This document shows, piece by piece, positions 27,787-37,571 of a stretch of DNA of 54,061 nt. The translations under genes were made by a program, and so were the position numbers. Position 1 is the first letter of the stretch, and every line of letters begins with the position of its first letter. Source of the DNA: JAXMBN01 sp046349875. GTDB taxonomy: Bacteria > Planctomycetota > Planctomycetia > Pirellulales > Pirellulaceae. The stretch spans positions 1 through 54,061 of the forward strand of contig JAXMBN010000037.1 of assembly GCA_046349875.1 (NCBI GenBank), given 5' to 3'. The notes under the pieces were generated by a model. The model searched no databases, had not been told where the DNA came from, and saw only the letters and a list, made by a program, of their open reading frames with translations.

Positions 27787-30510
27787 TTAGGACTTTTTCT
27801 TGGCCGCTTTTGAGGCTTTCTTGGTGGCCTTCTTTGCAGCCTTCTTGGTAGCTTTGGGAGCCGCGTCGCCATCTGCCTTCTTCGCAGCTTTCTTGGTCGA
27901 CGCTTTCTTAGCTCCCTTCTTTTTCTTGCTACCACCTGCAGCAGCTCGTTCGGCTAACCACTGAATGGCTAATTCGAAGGTTACACCCGCTGCCTCCGTT
28001 CCTTTCGGGATCGACGCATTGGTTTCACCATCGGTCACATACGGACCGTATCGACCATCCAATAATTGGATGGGCTTACCCGTAACGGGAGACTCAGCAA
28101 AAGTTTGCAAAGGAGCCTTGGGCGTAGCGGCAGCTCGTCCTCGACCCGTTTTGGGTTGAGCCAACAATTGTAGAGCTTCGTCAAGGGTGATCGTCAACAG
28201 GCCGAGATTTTCGGGCAACGATCGCGATTCGGATCCACATTTGACGTAAGGTCCATAGCGACCATTCGTTGCAATGATCGGTTCGCTCGATTCCGGATGA
28301 ACCCCCAGTTCCCTTGGCAAGGAAAGAAGCTGTAGTGCGGTATCGATGTCGATGGATGCAGGATCCATTCCTTTGAGTAGCGATGCAAGCTTCTTTTCTT
28401 CGTCGTCGTTGGCGCCCAACTGTACATAGGGGCCGAATCGACCTTGCTTGACAAAGATAGGCTTGCCCGTGGTCGGATCGGCTCCCAATGGTTCATCGCC
28501 CGCTGCTTGTTTGGACAATAATTCCAAAGCTTTATCGATGGTCAATTCATCGGGTGCCATCGAATCGGGAATACTTGCGCGTCGTTCACCGTGTTCCAAG
28601 AAGGGACCAAACTTACCGACTCGCACATGGATCTCGCCTGGAAAATTCGGATCGGTCGAAACACCGATCGCATATTGGCAAGCGGTCCGGGGATCGATCT
28701 CGGTAGTCTTGGTATCGAGCAAAGGTTTCAGCCCACGACTCTCACCGGAATCACTGCCCAAATAAAAGTTTTTAAGATAATGGATGTGTTCACCTTCGTT
28801 GCGGCTGATCGCATCGAGATAATCTTCCATCTGCGCGGTGAACTCATAGTCGACGAGCGAGCCAAGATGATCTTCAAGGAGTCGAATCACGGCGAAGGCT
28901 GTCCAGCTTGGGACGAGCGCATTCCCTTTTTTGAAGACATACGAACGCTCCAAGATCGTGTCGATGATCGAAGCATAGGTACTGGGGCGTCCAATGCCTC
29001 GTTCTTCTAACGTGCGCGTGAGGCTGGCTTCGGTAAAGCGCGCCGGTGGTTGCGTGGTATGCGAGAGTGATTTCAGCTCTTTGCAATTCAAGCTTTCCTG
29101 CGGAGCTAGCTCGGGCAGAATCGTTTCTTGTTCCGCCAATTCAGCAGAAGGATCGTCGCTTCCTTCCACATAGGCTCGCAGAAACCCTTCAAACTCGATG
29201 CTCGTTCCCGACGCTTGGAATACGGCTCCGCCACCTTCGATCGTAACGGTCATTCGTTGCTTTCGAGCATCAGCCATCTGCGATGCGATGGTTCGTTTCC
29301 AAATCATTTCGAAGAGTCGGAATTGATCGCGATCGAGTTCATTGCGCAGTGCATCAGGCAACTGAAAGGGATGACCCGCTGGGCGAATTGCTTCGTGAGC
29401 TTCTTGTGCGTTCTTCACTTTGGTGCTGTAGTTGCGAGCCGTTGGGTGAAGAAAATGACTGCCGTATTGTGACTGCACCAAATCGCGAGCCGCGTCGATC
29501 GCTACCTGTGCGAGGTTCGTCGAGTCGGTACGCATGTAAGTGATGTAACCGTTTTCATATAGGCTCTGCGCGATCTGCATGGTGCGCCGAGCCGTTAAGC
29601 CGAGTTTACGGTTTGCTTCCTGTTGCAAAGTACTCGTCGTAAACGGAGGCTTTGGGCGTTCAACGAACGGCTTGACTTCGACATTGGTGACCCGATAGCT
29701 CGCCTTGGAGAGTTGGTCGCGAAGGGCTTCGGCTTGGGCACCATTGAGCAGTAGAAGATTCGGGTCTTTGATCTTGCCAGTTGCGGGATCGAAATCTTTA
29801 CCCGAGGGAAGTTTCTTTCCTTCGTAGCTGACCATCGCCGCATGAAGGGATGCACCATTCGATTTGAGGAAGATTCCTTCGAGATCGAAATAGGTCGCGC
29901 TGCGGAACGCCATCCGCTCCCGTTCGCGTTCGACAATCAAACGCACCGCCACGCTTTGGACACGACCTGCCGAAAGACGAGGCCGGACTTTTTTCCAAAG
30001 CAATTGCGAAACATCGTAGCCGTAAAGTCGATCGAGAATTCGGCGCGTTTCTTGAGCTCGAACCAAGCCCTCATCGATTTGGCGAGGCGATTCCAATGCG
30101 TTGAGAATGGCCTCTTTTGTAATTTCGTGGAATACCAGCCGATGAACAGGAACCTTGGGCTTCAATACTTCATGGAGATGCCAAGAAATGGCTTCTCCTT
30201 CGCGGTCTTCGTCCGTCGCCAGATAGAGGTCTTTGGCCTCTTTTACTGCTGCTTGAAGTTTGCTTACGTGCTTCTTCTTGTCCGGTGGAATGATGTAGAT
30301 GGGTGAAAAATCTTCATCAATATTCACCCCCAAGTAGGACCAAGACTGGGATTTGTACTTTTCGGGCACCTCTTTGGAACCTTGCGGGAGGTCCCGAATG
30401 TGACCAATACTGGCTTCGACTTGGAAGTCGGGACCAAGGTATTTCGAGATGGTTTTTGCCTTCGCGGGCGATTCCACGATGACTAAGGATTTCTTCTTGC
30501 CGCTCGACAT
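27787..30510 (-). CDS. topA: DNA topoisomerase I (type IA) with Lys/Ala-rich tail
   Basis: It relaxes negative supercoils through a 5'-phosphotyrosine intermediate. 907 residues from ATG 30510 (MSSGKKKSLVIVESPAKAKTISKYLG), the conserved TOPRIM start; a longer start at 30591 adds unrelated residues. Seen next are 'ATDEDREGEAISWHL' (acidic TOPRIM triad), 'RRILDRLYGYDVSQLLWKKVRPRLSAGRVQSVAVRLIVERE', 'NGYITYMRTDSTNLAQVA' (catalytic Tyr) and 'ARFTEASLTRTLEERGIGRPSTYASII'. The C-terminus lacks Cys zinc ribbons and instead has four TopoI_C repeats of the 'GKPIFVKQGRFGPYVQLG' type. It ends in a basic AAKKA-type tail of about 45 residues, as in other planctomycetes. Confidence 0.97.
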   Translation of the reverse strand: MSSGKKKSLVIVESPAKAKTISKYLGPDFQVEASIGHIRDLPQGSKEVPEKYKSQSWSYLGVNIDEDFSPIYIIPPDKKKHVSKLQAAVKEAKDLYLATDEDREGEAISWHLHEVLKPKVPVHRLVFHEITKEAILNALESPRQIDEGLVRAQETRRILDRLYGYDVSQLLWKKVRPRLSAGRVQSVAVRLIVERERERMAFRSATYFDLEGIFLKSNGASLHAAMVSYEGKKLPSGKDFDPATGKIKDPNLLLLNGAQAEALRDQLSKASYRVTNVEVKPFVERPKPPFTTSTLQQEANRKLGLTARRTMQIAQSLYENGYITYMRTDSTNLAQVAIDAARDLVQSQYGSHFLHPTARNYSTKVKNAQEAHEAIRPAGHPFQLPDALRNELDRDQFRLFEMIWKRTIASQMADARKQRMTVTIEGGGAVFQASGTSIEFEGFLRAYVEGSDDPSAELAEQETILPELAPQESLNCKELKSLSHTTQPPARFTEASLTRTLEERGIGRPSTYASIIDTILERSYVFKKGNALVPSWTAFAVIRLLEDHLGSLVDYEFTAQMEDYLDAISRNEGEHIHYLKNFYLGSDSGESRGLKPLLDTKTTEIDPRTACQYAIGVSTDPNFPGEIHVRVGKFGPFLEHGERRASIPDSMAPDELTIDKALELLSKQAAGDEPLGADPTTGKPIFVKQGRFGPYVQLGANDDEEKKLASLLKGMDPASIDIDTALQLLSLPRELGVHPESSEPIIATNGRYGPYVKCGSESRSLPENLGLLTITLDEALQLLAQPKTGRGRAAATPKAPLQTFAESPVTGKPIQLLDGRYGPYVTDGETNASIPKGTEAAGVTFELAIQWLAERAAAGGSKKKKGAKKASTKKAAKKADGDAAPKATKKAAKKATKKASKAAKKKS

Positions 30511-30648
30511 TACCTGGTACCTTCGCAAGCCATTTTCTTGATGGATTGGAAATCCCCTCTCCTGGCAAAACGCTTGTCGAGCCAGATCCAATGGAAGTTC
30601 GGGGGATGATTCCTTAGGGAAGCTAGCGTCCTCATTCGGCTCTGACTA

Positions 30649-30670
30649 GTCCCCGGCGGGGACAGTTTTT
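30649..30670 (+). terminator. Terminator-like hairpin in the topA / PpiD-like divergent spacer
   Basis: A perfect 6-bp stem, GTCCCC / GGGGAC, with GGC loop is followed by AGTTTTT. It sits in the 391-bp spacer between two divergent genes, where no plus-strand gene precedes it, so it might end a short antisense or leader RNA. Apart from this hairpin I see no gene or recognised motif in 30511-30901. Confidence 0.45.
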
Positions 30671-30901
30671 AGTAATTGCTGGCAATCGGAATGGTTGTTT
30701 TCTCTTCCCTGGGTGTCAAAATTTGCCTGAAATCCCCAGGTTGAAGCGAGCGTCAGAATTCCGCAAGAAAGTCTGAAGGTTGGGAAAGAGGCCCGCGGCA
30801 GGTTCTTGGGAATATGAGGTTGGAATTGCGTTTGCGGGCTAAACCTCTACAATCGTTCGACTTTGGTAAATTCTCCCCCGGACGTTCAAGGATGCTCTAG
30901 G

Positions 30902-33186
30902 ATGGCAAGCCCTTTCTCGGTCTTTCGGCGCAATCAAACGCTTGTGATGGCGATTCTCGTGGGGGTAGCCATCGTCTCGTTTGTGATCGCACCGCTCTTC
31001 CAATCCATTATGTCGGGCTCGAATCGTGCAGCGAGTTCCGGTGCCAATACGACCTTGGTTCGTTGGCGAGGTGGTAGCGTTTCTCAAGAGTATTTTGTCA
31101 AGCTTCGCCAAACCAACTATCACTGCCGCGCTGTTCTCAACGCGATGGCCAACGAAACGGTCAAGGCTGGTGGAAAACCGAAGGTACCGAACTTTGTTTC
31201 GGCTCCTGGAAGCCGCGAACCACTGATGTTCATGCCGGCGGACTTCCGTCTGATTGATCGCAAGTTCTTTGCAGTCAAAGCGCAAGAGATGGGAATCTAT
31301 CTGGGTGATGATGCCATCGACGCTTACCTTCGCGCATTGACCGATGGACGCATTTCGAACCAACGGATGAAGGAATTGATGCTTGAACAAGGAAAATTGA
31401 GCAAGCATGACCTTTATGAGTTCCTCCGCGAAGAATTGATGGTCAGCTTGATCAACATGACTTCGGTCGCAGGGCTTAGTGATAGCCGTGAAGCTTTTAT
31501 TACGCCCTCTCGCTATTGGCAACTATTCTTGCAATTCAATCAGCGAGCGAAGATCGAAGCATTTCCGATCATGGTTGAGGATTACTTGGCCCAGGTTACC
31601 AAAGAGCCAACCGATGCAGAACTCAAAGAGACCTACGATAAGGGAAGCCTTTACTATCCATCCAAGCTTTCGCCGATTGCTGGTTTTCGTAAGCGTTATC
31701 AAGCCAACATCGAATTCGTTGCTGGCAATATGGAGACCTTCTTGGCCCCAGAGAAAGCCAAAGTAACGGAAGAGCAAATCAAAGAAGCCTACGACAAACA
31801 AGTCGCTGAAGGTCGATTCAAAGTGCCGGCCGCACCTGCCGCTCCGAATTCGCCGTTGAGCACGGATCCTGCGGGAACACCCGTAGCCAATCCTGATGCA
31901 GGAACTCCCCCTGCTCCACCGCGTCCTCCTCAAATCGAAAACCCACCGCAACCGGAATCCAAGAATGATCAAGCTCGCTTGAATGGTTCGGCAGTTCGAT
32001 TGGTATCGTTCGTTCAGGATACGGACGCCAAGCCGCAAGAGCCAACCGCTGCCGCAACAGCTCCAGCGGCCCCGGTTGCTCCAGCAACAGAACCCTCGCA
32101 AGCTCCTGCTGCTCCGGAAGCCAAGCCAAGTGCCTGCGGGATCGGCAGAAGTCAATCAACTACCAGAAGCGACTCCGACGCAACCTGGAAACGCTGAGCC
32201 TCCCAAGCAAGAAATGCGAACCCAAACTCTCGAGGAAGTTCGCGATAGTATCGTTCGCGATTTGGCGTTCCCCTGCCGCGTCCGCCAAGATGCGTGAAGC
32301 ATTGGAGAAAGTCAATTCGACGATGCAAGCCTATTCGCAAGAGCTCAATATCTACCAACAAAGCCAAGCAGCGAAAGATGACTCAGTTACCAAGCCTGCC
32401 GATGTCGATCTACAGAAGTTGGCCGATCAGCTTGGTTTGACCTATGGTCGAACCGGTTTGGTCGATATCGATTCGGTGCAGAACATTGCCGATTGGTAAG
32501 AGCATGATTCAATTCCAGTATCCGTTCGGTCAGTTGGCGTTAGATCCTCGATTCCCTATGTTCCAAGCAGCCAACTCGATGTCGTTTGATTTTGTGAGCG
32601 GTGGTGGTTCGGTCGATTACCATTTCTGGAAGATTGAAGAGAAAGCCGAATACCTTCCACCTCTCGAAGATGTTAAGGAAGAAGTGAAGTCCGCTTGGAA
32701 ACGCAGTGAAGCCCAAAAGCTTGCTGAAGCAAAAGCCAACGAGCTTTTGAAGAAGATGGAGCTTCGCCCGAACAGCCATGGGACGCAGCTCTTAAGGCCG
32801 AGGAAAAAGCTCTGCTTGTCAATCCTCCTGCGTTTTCAGCCATGATTCCTGGGTTCGGACGAGGACAACCTCGTTTGGCGACCGTAGAGCAAGTCGACAA
32901 TGCCGGCGCTTTCATCAAAAAGGTTTTCGACCTCAAGCCCGGTCAAATCGGCGTTGCTTCCAACAACCCGCAAACGACCTATTATGTTGTTCGTCTAGTC
33001 GAGAAGACTCCCGACGAATCATCATTGCATGATCAGTTTGCCAAGATGCCCACGCTTCCTGATGCTCGTAACATCGGCATGCAAGAAATCACTCCTATTC
33101 TCCAGGAGTGGATCGACACCGTCGAAAAGGACTGCAAGTCGAATGGTTGGTGCCACGGAATTCTCTTGGTGGCGAATAGCGGTTGA
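30902..33186 (+). CDS. PpiD/SurA-like membrane-anchored foldase, frameshifted as read
   Basis: The start ATG 30902 gives MASPFSVFRRNQTLVMAIL and one transmembrane helix (about 13-35), the PpiD-type anchor. A SurA_N-like helical region follows ('RLIDRKFFAVKAQEMGIYLGDDAIDAYLRAL', 'EFLREELMVSLI'), then 'TEEQIKEAYDKQVAEGRFKVP', then a Pro/Ala-rich linker (about 320-430) typical of planctomycete versions. Frames change at about 32140 ('TLEEVRDSIVRDLA'), 32280 ('EALEKVNSTMQAYSQEL', 'KLADQLGLTYGRTGLVDID'), 32490 ('QFQYPFGQLALDPRFPMFQA', 'LEDVKEEVKSAWKRSEAQKL') and 32780 ('FDLKPGQIGVASNNPQTTYYVVRLVEKTPDE'). Together these make a full-length outward-facing peptidyl-prolyl isomerase-like chaperone; the PPIase core itself is not clearly recognisable. 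Terminators follow at 33419. Confidence 0.75.
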
Positions 33187-33226
33187 CCGTATTGTTCCCA
33201 TCCCGATCACCAAGGACTCCCTCCTT

Positions 33227-33337
33227 CACAACCCGAAGCGTTAGCGAGGGACGGTATTCCTCATGACACGAAGCGTTAGCAAGGGATGTCTCGGACAAAG
33301 CAAGACATTAAGCCGAAGCTTCACGCTTCGGGTTGTG
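33227..33337. repeat. 15-bp perfect inverted repeat enclosing CGAAGCGTTAGC direct repeats
   Basis: CACAACCCGAAGCGT (33227-33241) is the exact reverse complement of ACGCTTCGGGTTGTG (33323-33337). Inside are two 18-bp direct repeats, CGAAGCGTTAGCGAGGGA at 33235 and CGAAGCGTTAGCAAGGGA at 33269. CCGAAGCGTTAGCGAGGG-type repeats recur between genes in planctomycete genomes. The arrangement suggests a small non-coding repeat element or a long stem; no ORF lies inside. Confidence 0.6.
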
Positions 33338-33418
33338 ACAATACTCAAATGCGCAACTTCAAAAAGCGTCGGCGAGAGATTGCCTATTCCCGACGCACAT
33401 CATCACAGCGACCATCCT

Positions 33419-33448
33419 AGGGCTCCTTCGTGAGCCCTTTATTTTTTT
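33419..33448 (+). terminator. Intrinsic terminator downstream of the PpiD-like gene
   Basis: A 7-bp stem, AGGGCTC / GAGCCCT, with 6-nt loop is followed by TTATTTTTTT. It lies in the spacer after the foldase gene and before the permease gene. Confidence 0.75.
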
Positions 33449-33684
33449 GAGACTCGCGACGATCGAGTCGTTAAGGGCTCTTGGCAGTCTTGGGTTCTCT
33501 TCGAGGGATTTTCTATGACCCTCCTAGATGGAACGCTTTGGATTTCCGACAATGCTAGCCCACAGCGAAGGTGTTTCACCGACGTCCTCTTCTTGGTGAG
33601 CAGGCGGCCTCATCGTTCGATGGCAACATGTTCCATGGTAACGTGATCGAAGTGTCCGTAGGTCGATTGGAAAAGTAGTCAAGC

Positions 33685-35409
33685 ATGTCGAAGAAGCAAG
33701 AGACTTGGTATTCCTTTGGTGACATCAACGCCTTCTTTGGATTGACGCTCGACAATATTGCCGGGTTGGTCTTGATCGTTGGCATCCTGGTGATGCAATT
33801 TGGAGTTCCGGCAGAGTTCGCCTTTGGCCATCTCGTACCTGGAACGGCGATCGGTGTTCTCGTCGGCGACTTTCTATTCTTTTTGATTGCGTTGCTTTTG
33901 GCTTGGAAGACGGGGCGATGGACGGTCACCGCCATGCCTTTGGGATTGGATACGCCTAGCATCTTTGGAATGGCGTTCTTTGTATTGGGGCCTGCGTTCC
34001 TCAAAGCCAAGAATGAGATGCAATTGGATTCCATGGCTGCGGCGAACTACATGTGGGAGATCGGCATTTGTTCGATGTTCTACAGCGGTGTTTTCAAGAT
34101 GTTCTGTTCGATTGGCTCCAATTGGGCTCGAACGAGTTTTCCTCGCGCGGGGCTGCTCGGTTCATTAGCAGCCATCGCGCTGGTCATCATCAGTTTTCTT
34201 CCTTTGCTCGATATCTTTGCTTCACCCATCGTGGGCATGATTGCATTGGGGATTACCTTGACGGCGCTCGTAGGACGCGTGCCCCTTCCATTCAAGTTGC
34301 CAGGAGTCGTAGGTGCGCTGTTGGTGGCTGGCAGTATTCATTACTTGATGCAAGGCATGGGATGGCTTTCAGCATCGCACGCTTCCGTTGGTGGCGAAGG
34401 TTTTAGTGTCCCTCAGGGATGGATGGAAGCCTTTCAGTTCCATTGGTTGCAGCGTCTAGGAGCAGCCACGGATTATCTTCCGATCGTTCTGCCTTTGGCC
34501 TTTGCAACGGTCATTGGTGGCATCGATTGCACCGAGAGTGCTGCTGCCGTTGGCGATCATTTTTCGACTCGCCAAGTCATCGGTGTGGAAGCATTGGCAA
34601 CGTTGATTGCCGCATTGTGTGGAGGAGTCATCCAGACGACCCCGTACATTGGTCATCCCGCTTACAAAGCCATGGGAGGACGCAGTGCGTATACCTTGGC
34701 AACCGCACTGTTTATTGGATCGGCTGGTATCTTTGGATACTTCCGATACTTTTATGAATGGATTCCTGATGCCGCTGTGTACCCGATATTGATTTTCGTA
34801 GGCTTGGAAATTTCTGCGCAGAGCTTCTTGGCGACACCGAAGCGTCACTATCCCGCCGTGGCGATGGCTTGCGTGCCCGCATTGGCATTCTTGGCGATGT
34901 TGTTCGTGGGACAGATCTTTGGCGATCCCCATGTTCGTGCGGCAACCTACATGCCATCCGTTACGGCATCGGAAACGAATGCAACCGTAGAACCGCAGGC
35001 TCAACCGCTATCACAAAATGCCCTGGCCAATGGAAAGCTCAAAAACCAATTGCAGATCGCAACGTTATTGTCGAGTGGCTTTGTGGTGACGAGTTTGCTT
35101 TGGGCTTCGTCGTTGGCATTGGCCATCGATCGACGACTGTGGGCAGCGGCCGGGTTCACGGCTACCGCGGGCGTTTTTACTCTCTTTGGAATTATCCATT
35201 CGCCGATGGCCGGTGGCTCATTGCACGTTCCGATTCCCATTCCTGGAATTCCCGAAGGATGGGTTTTGGCAGAAGCGTCACGGCCCATAATTTTCCAGTG
35301 GGCTCTTGGGTACTTCCTAACCGCGATCCTCTTTGTCGCGTGGGGATGGTATTTGAAAAAGATCGGTGAATATGGTTTGCCTGCGGAAAGCGACGGCGAG
35401 GGAATTTAG
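33685..35409 (+). CDS. NCS2/AzgA-like permease
   Basis: This 574-residue integral membrane protein has about 13 hydrophobic helices. Early text is 'FFGLTLDNIAGLVLIVGIL' and 'TAMPLGLDTPSIFGMAFFVLGPA'. The conserved half is 'VIGGIDCTESAAAVGDHFSTRQVIGVEALATLIAALCGGVIQTTPYIGHPAYKAMGGRSAYTLATALF'. Gly/Thr-rich 'TTPYIGHPAYKAMGGR' takes the place of the NCS2 substrate motif, so it belongs with nucleobase/xanthine-type carriers, but the cargo cannot be read from sequence. A hydrophilic loop lies at about 415-450. It precedes the methyltransferase by 16 bp and is likely co-transcribed. Confidence 0.75.
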   Translation: MSKKQETWYSFGDINAFFGLTLDNIAGLVLIVGILVMQFGVPAEFAFGHLVPGTAIGVLVGDFLFFLIALLLAWKTGRWTVTAMPLGLDTPSIFGMAFFVLGPAFLKAKNEMQLDSMAAANYMWEIGICSMFYSGVFKMFCSIGSNWARTSFPRAGLLGSLAAIALVIISFLPLLDIFASPIVGMIALGITLTALVGRVPLPFKLPGVVGALLVAGSIHYLMQGMGWLSASHASVGGEGFSVPQGWMEAFQFHWLQRLGAATDYLPIVLPLAFATVIGGIDCTESAAAVGDHFSTRQVIGVEALATLIAALCGGVIQTTPYIGHPAYKAMGGRSAYTLATALFIGSAGIFGYFRYFYEWIPDAAVYPILIFVGLEISAQSFLATPKRHYPAVAMACVPALAFLAMLFVGQIFGDPHVRAATYMPSVTASETNATVEPQAQPLSQNALANGKLKNQLQIATLLSSGFVVTSLLWASSLALAIDRRLWAAAGFTATAGVFTLFGIIHSPMAGGSLHVPIPIPGIPEGWVLAEASRPIIFQWALGYFLTAILFVAWGWYLKKIGEYGLPAESDGEGI

Positions 35410-35425
35410 TAAGGAAGGATGAAGG

Positions 35426-36085
35426 ATGTTACCGCGGACTTTAGAACCCGAGGTTATGGATACGCAAGAGGATGCCATGGAGTACGATGCCATGGACCAT
35501 TCTCATGTGAATCGCGTTTTCGTCGAAGATCTCCTGCAGTGCGAACCGCTTGGCCGCGATGTCTTGGATGTCGGTACGGGGACGGCTCTCATTCCCGTGG
35601 AACTGTGCGCTCGCAATGAAGACGTTCGGGTGATGGCCTACGATGCCTCGGTGGAGATGCTCGAGGTCGCTCGGTTTCATCTTGAGTCCAAAGGGTTGAT
35701 GCAACGCATCCAACTCCAATTCGGCGATGCCAAGACGATGATCTTTCAAGACGCGTACTTCGATACGGTCATGTCCAATAGTATTGTCCACCATATTCCC
35801 GAACCCGAGATCGTGATTGCAGAAATGGTGCGCGTTCTTCGGCCCGGAGGGTTGCTCTTTGTGCGCGACCTCTATCGACCCGACACCGAAGCCGAAGTCG
35901 AGCACTTGGTCGATACGTATGCTCGCGGCGAAACCGACTACTCGCGCCAGCTCTTACGGCAGAGTTTTCATGCGGCCCTTCGGCTGGATGAGATTCAAGC
36001 GATGGTCGGACGCTTAGGTTTTCCTGCCAGTACCGTAACGATGACAAGTGATCGTCATTGGACTTGGAATGCTCGCAAGGCCTAG
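35426..36085 (+). CDS. Class I SAM-dependent methyltransferase
   Basis: This 219-residue protein (MLPRTLEPEVMDTQEDAMEYD) follows AAGGAAGG at a good ribosome-binding distance. Motif I is 'VLDVGTGTALIPVELC' (about 47-62) and the acidic ribose-binding position is 'VMAYDASVEMLEVAR'. Motif II is 'FGDAKTMIFQDAYFDTVMSNSIVHHIPEPEIVIAEMVRVLRPGGLLFVRDLYRP'. It belongs to the Methyltransf_11 group; substrate unknown. It lies between the permease and thyA with short spacers, so it is probably in one transcript with them. Confidence 0.88.
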   Translation: MLPRTLEPEVMDTQEDAMEYDAMDHSHVNRVFVEDLLQCEPLGRDVLDVGTGTALIPVELCARNEDVRVMAYDASVEMLEVARFHLESKGLMQRIQLQFGDAKTMIFQDAYFDTVMSNSIVHHIPEPEIVIAEMVRVLRPGGLLFVRDLYRPDTEAEVEHLVDTYARGETDYSRQLLRQSFHAALRLDEIQAMVGRLGFPASTVTMTSDRHWTWNARKA

Positions 36086-36121
36086 TGATTGCTCGAGCCA
36101 TCGAACAAAAAGGAGTTGGGG

Positions 36122-36916
36122 ATGCAGAATTATCTCGATCTGATGCGGCTGGTGCTTGAAAACGGGAATGAAAAACAGGATCGGACCGGAACGGGTACGA
36201 AGAGCTTGTTTGGATATCAAATGCGGTTTGATTTGCAGCAAGGCTTTCCCTTGGTCACGACCAAGAAACTCCATTTGCGTAGCATTATCATTGAATTGCT
36301 TTGGTTTTTGCGAGGTGAGACGAACGTTCGCTATTTAAAAGAGAATCGGGTCTCGATATGGGATGAATGGGCTGATGCGGAAGGCGAATTAGGACCTGTG
36401 TATGGCAAGCAGTGGCGTTCTTGGGCGTGCCCAGATGGATCCACCATCGATCAGATTCGGCAGGTTGAGCATTCGATTCGAACGAATTCCGATTCACGTC
36501 GCTTGATCGTCAGTGCCTGGAACGTCGCTGATATCGAGAAGATGGCCCTACCACCATGCCATCTCTTGTTTCAGTTTTATGTAGCCAATGGTCGCTTGAG
36601 TTGTCAGTTGTATCAACGCAGCGCCGATTTGTTCTTGGGCGTGCCGTTCAACATCGCTTCTTATGCATTGTTGACTATGATGATGGCGCATTCCTGTCAG
36701 CTCGAGCCAGGCGAGTTCGTGCATACGTTGGGTGATGTCCATCTCTATTCGAACCACTTCGAACAAGCTAGGTTGCAGCTGAGTCGTGAACCTCGTCCCC
36801 TTCCCCATCTAAAGATCATCAACCAGCGGTCGTCAATCTTGGATTTTCAATTCGAAGACTTTGAGTTGACGGATTATCATCCTCATCCTCATATTCCCGC
36901 ACCGGTGGCCGTTTAG
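36122..36916 (+). CDS. thyA: Thymidylate synthase
   Basis: It converts dUMP and methylene-tetrahydrofolate to dTMP and dihydrofolate. 264 residues, identical to the E. coli enzyme length, from ATG 36122, which has AAAAAGGAG upstream; the longer reading from 36089 is not supported. Marks are 'QDRTGTGTKSLFGYQMRFDL' (phosphate-binding Arg), 'FPLVTTKKLHLRSIIIELLWFLRGETN', the catalytic region 'LPPCHLLFQFYVANGRLSCQLYQRSADLFLGVPFNIASYALL' with the active Cys, and 'HTLGDVHLYSNH'. It is 13 bp before folA, which recycles its dihydrofolate product. Confidence 0.97.
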   Translation: MQNYLDLMRLVLENGNEKQDRTGTGTKSLFGYQMRFDLQQGFPLVTTKKLHLRSIIIELLWFLRGETNVRYLKENRVSIWDEWADAEGELGPVYGKQWRSWACPDGSTIDQIRQVEHSIRTNSDSRRLIVSAWNVADIEKMALPPCHLLFQFYVANGRLSCQLYQRSADLFLGVPFNIASYALLTMMMAHSCQLEPGEFVHTLGDVHLYSNHFEQARLQLSREPRPLPHLKIINQRSSILDFQFEDFELTDYHPHPHIPAPVAV

Positions 36917-36929
36917 ATAAAGGATTGCC

Positions 36930-37433
36930 ATGGCGGATACACGCGAGTTGACTTTGGCCGTTGCAGTCAGTGACAACGGGGTGATCGGCCGCGAGCAAAC
37001 GTTGCCGTGGAAGTTGCGATCCGATCTTCAACGGTTCAAGAAGACGACCATGGGACATGGGCTTATCATGGGCCGAAAGACCTTTGAATCCATTGGTCGA
37101 GTGCTTCCGGGAAGAACCACGGTCGTATTGACCCGCCAGGGGACACTCCCTTGGCAAGGCATCCTCGTACGCCATACGTTGGAAGATGCCATCGCTGCTT
37201 TGGAACCGAACCAAATTCCTTTTGTGGTGGGTGGAGCGGAAATCTATCGTATGGCTCTTCCGTTGGCTCGCCGAGTTCTCCTCACGCGGGTTCATGCGAC
37301 GATCGAAGGGGACGCTCGCTTTGAGTCATTAGATGCAGAGGCTTGGGAATGTGTGTCTCGCGAGAACTTTCCTGCTGGCGAACAGGATGAATTTGCGACG
37401 ACTCTTGAAGATTGGCGTCGGACAACGGCCTAA
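36930..37433 (+). CDS. folA: Dihydrofolate reductase
   Basis: A 167-residue NADPH-dependent enzyme that regenerates tetrahydrofolate. The N-terminus has 'LAVAVSDNGVIGREQTLPWKLRSDLQRFKKTTMGHGLIMGRKTFESIGRVLPGRTTVVLTR', with the LPW, the catalytic acidic residue as Asp in 'RSDLQRFK', and the GRKTFESIG phosphate-binding loop. The C-terminal 'PFVVGGAEIYRMALPLARRVLLTRVHATIEGDARF' gives the second nucleotide-binding GG and the strand that closes the site. It forms a thyA-folA pair with the preceding gene. Confidence 0.96.
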   Translation: MADTRELTLAVAVSDNGVIGREQTLPWKLRSDLQRFKKTTMGHGLIMGRKTFESIGRVLPGRTTVVLTRQGTLPWQGILVRHTLEDAIAALEPNQIPFVVGGAEIYRMALPLARRVLLTRVHATIEGDARFESLDAEAWECVSRENFPAGEQDEFATTLEDWRRTTA

Positions 37434-37571
37434 CGACGCTTGCCTTCCTCTCTACAATGGACTTGTCGTTCGATCATTGTCTTTTAAGCTGGCATCGAAC
37501 GAGTGTCGCGTGAAAGCGTTGGTCGCACGTCGCGATTCGAGGCAAACGGTATCGATCGAAGAAAGTCACTT

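Larger units (their letters stand above)
33187..33684. other. Intergenic region with inverted and direct repeats
   Basis: No gene is seen in these 498 bases. They hold the 15-bp inverted repeat and two 18-bp direct repeats described separately, a stem GCGTCGG / CCGACGC at about 33366-33396, and the terminator at 33419. Confidence 0.5.

Noticed and set aside
33576..34034. Minus-strand gene at the start of the permease
   Set aside because: Shadow frame of the permease; no conserved text and no ribosome-binding context.
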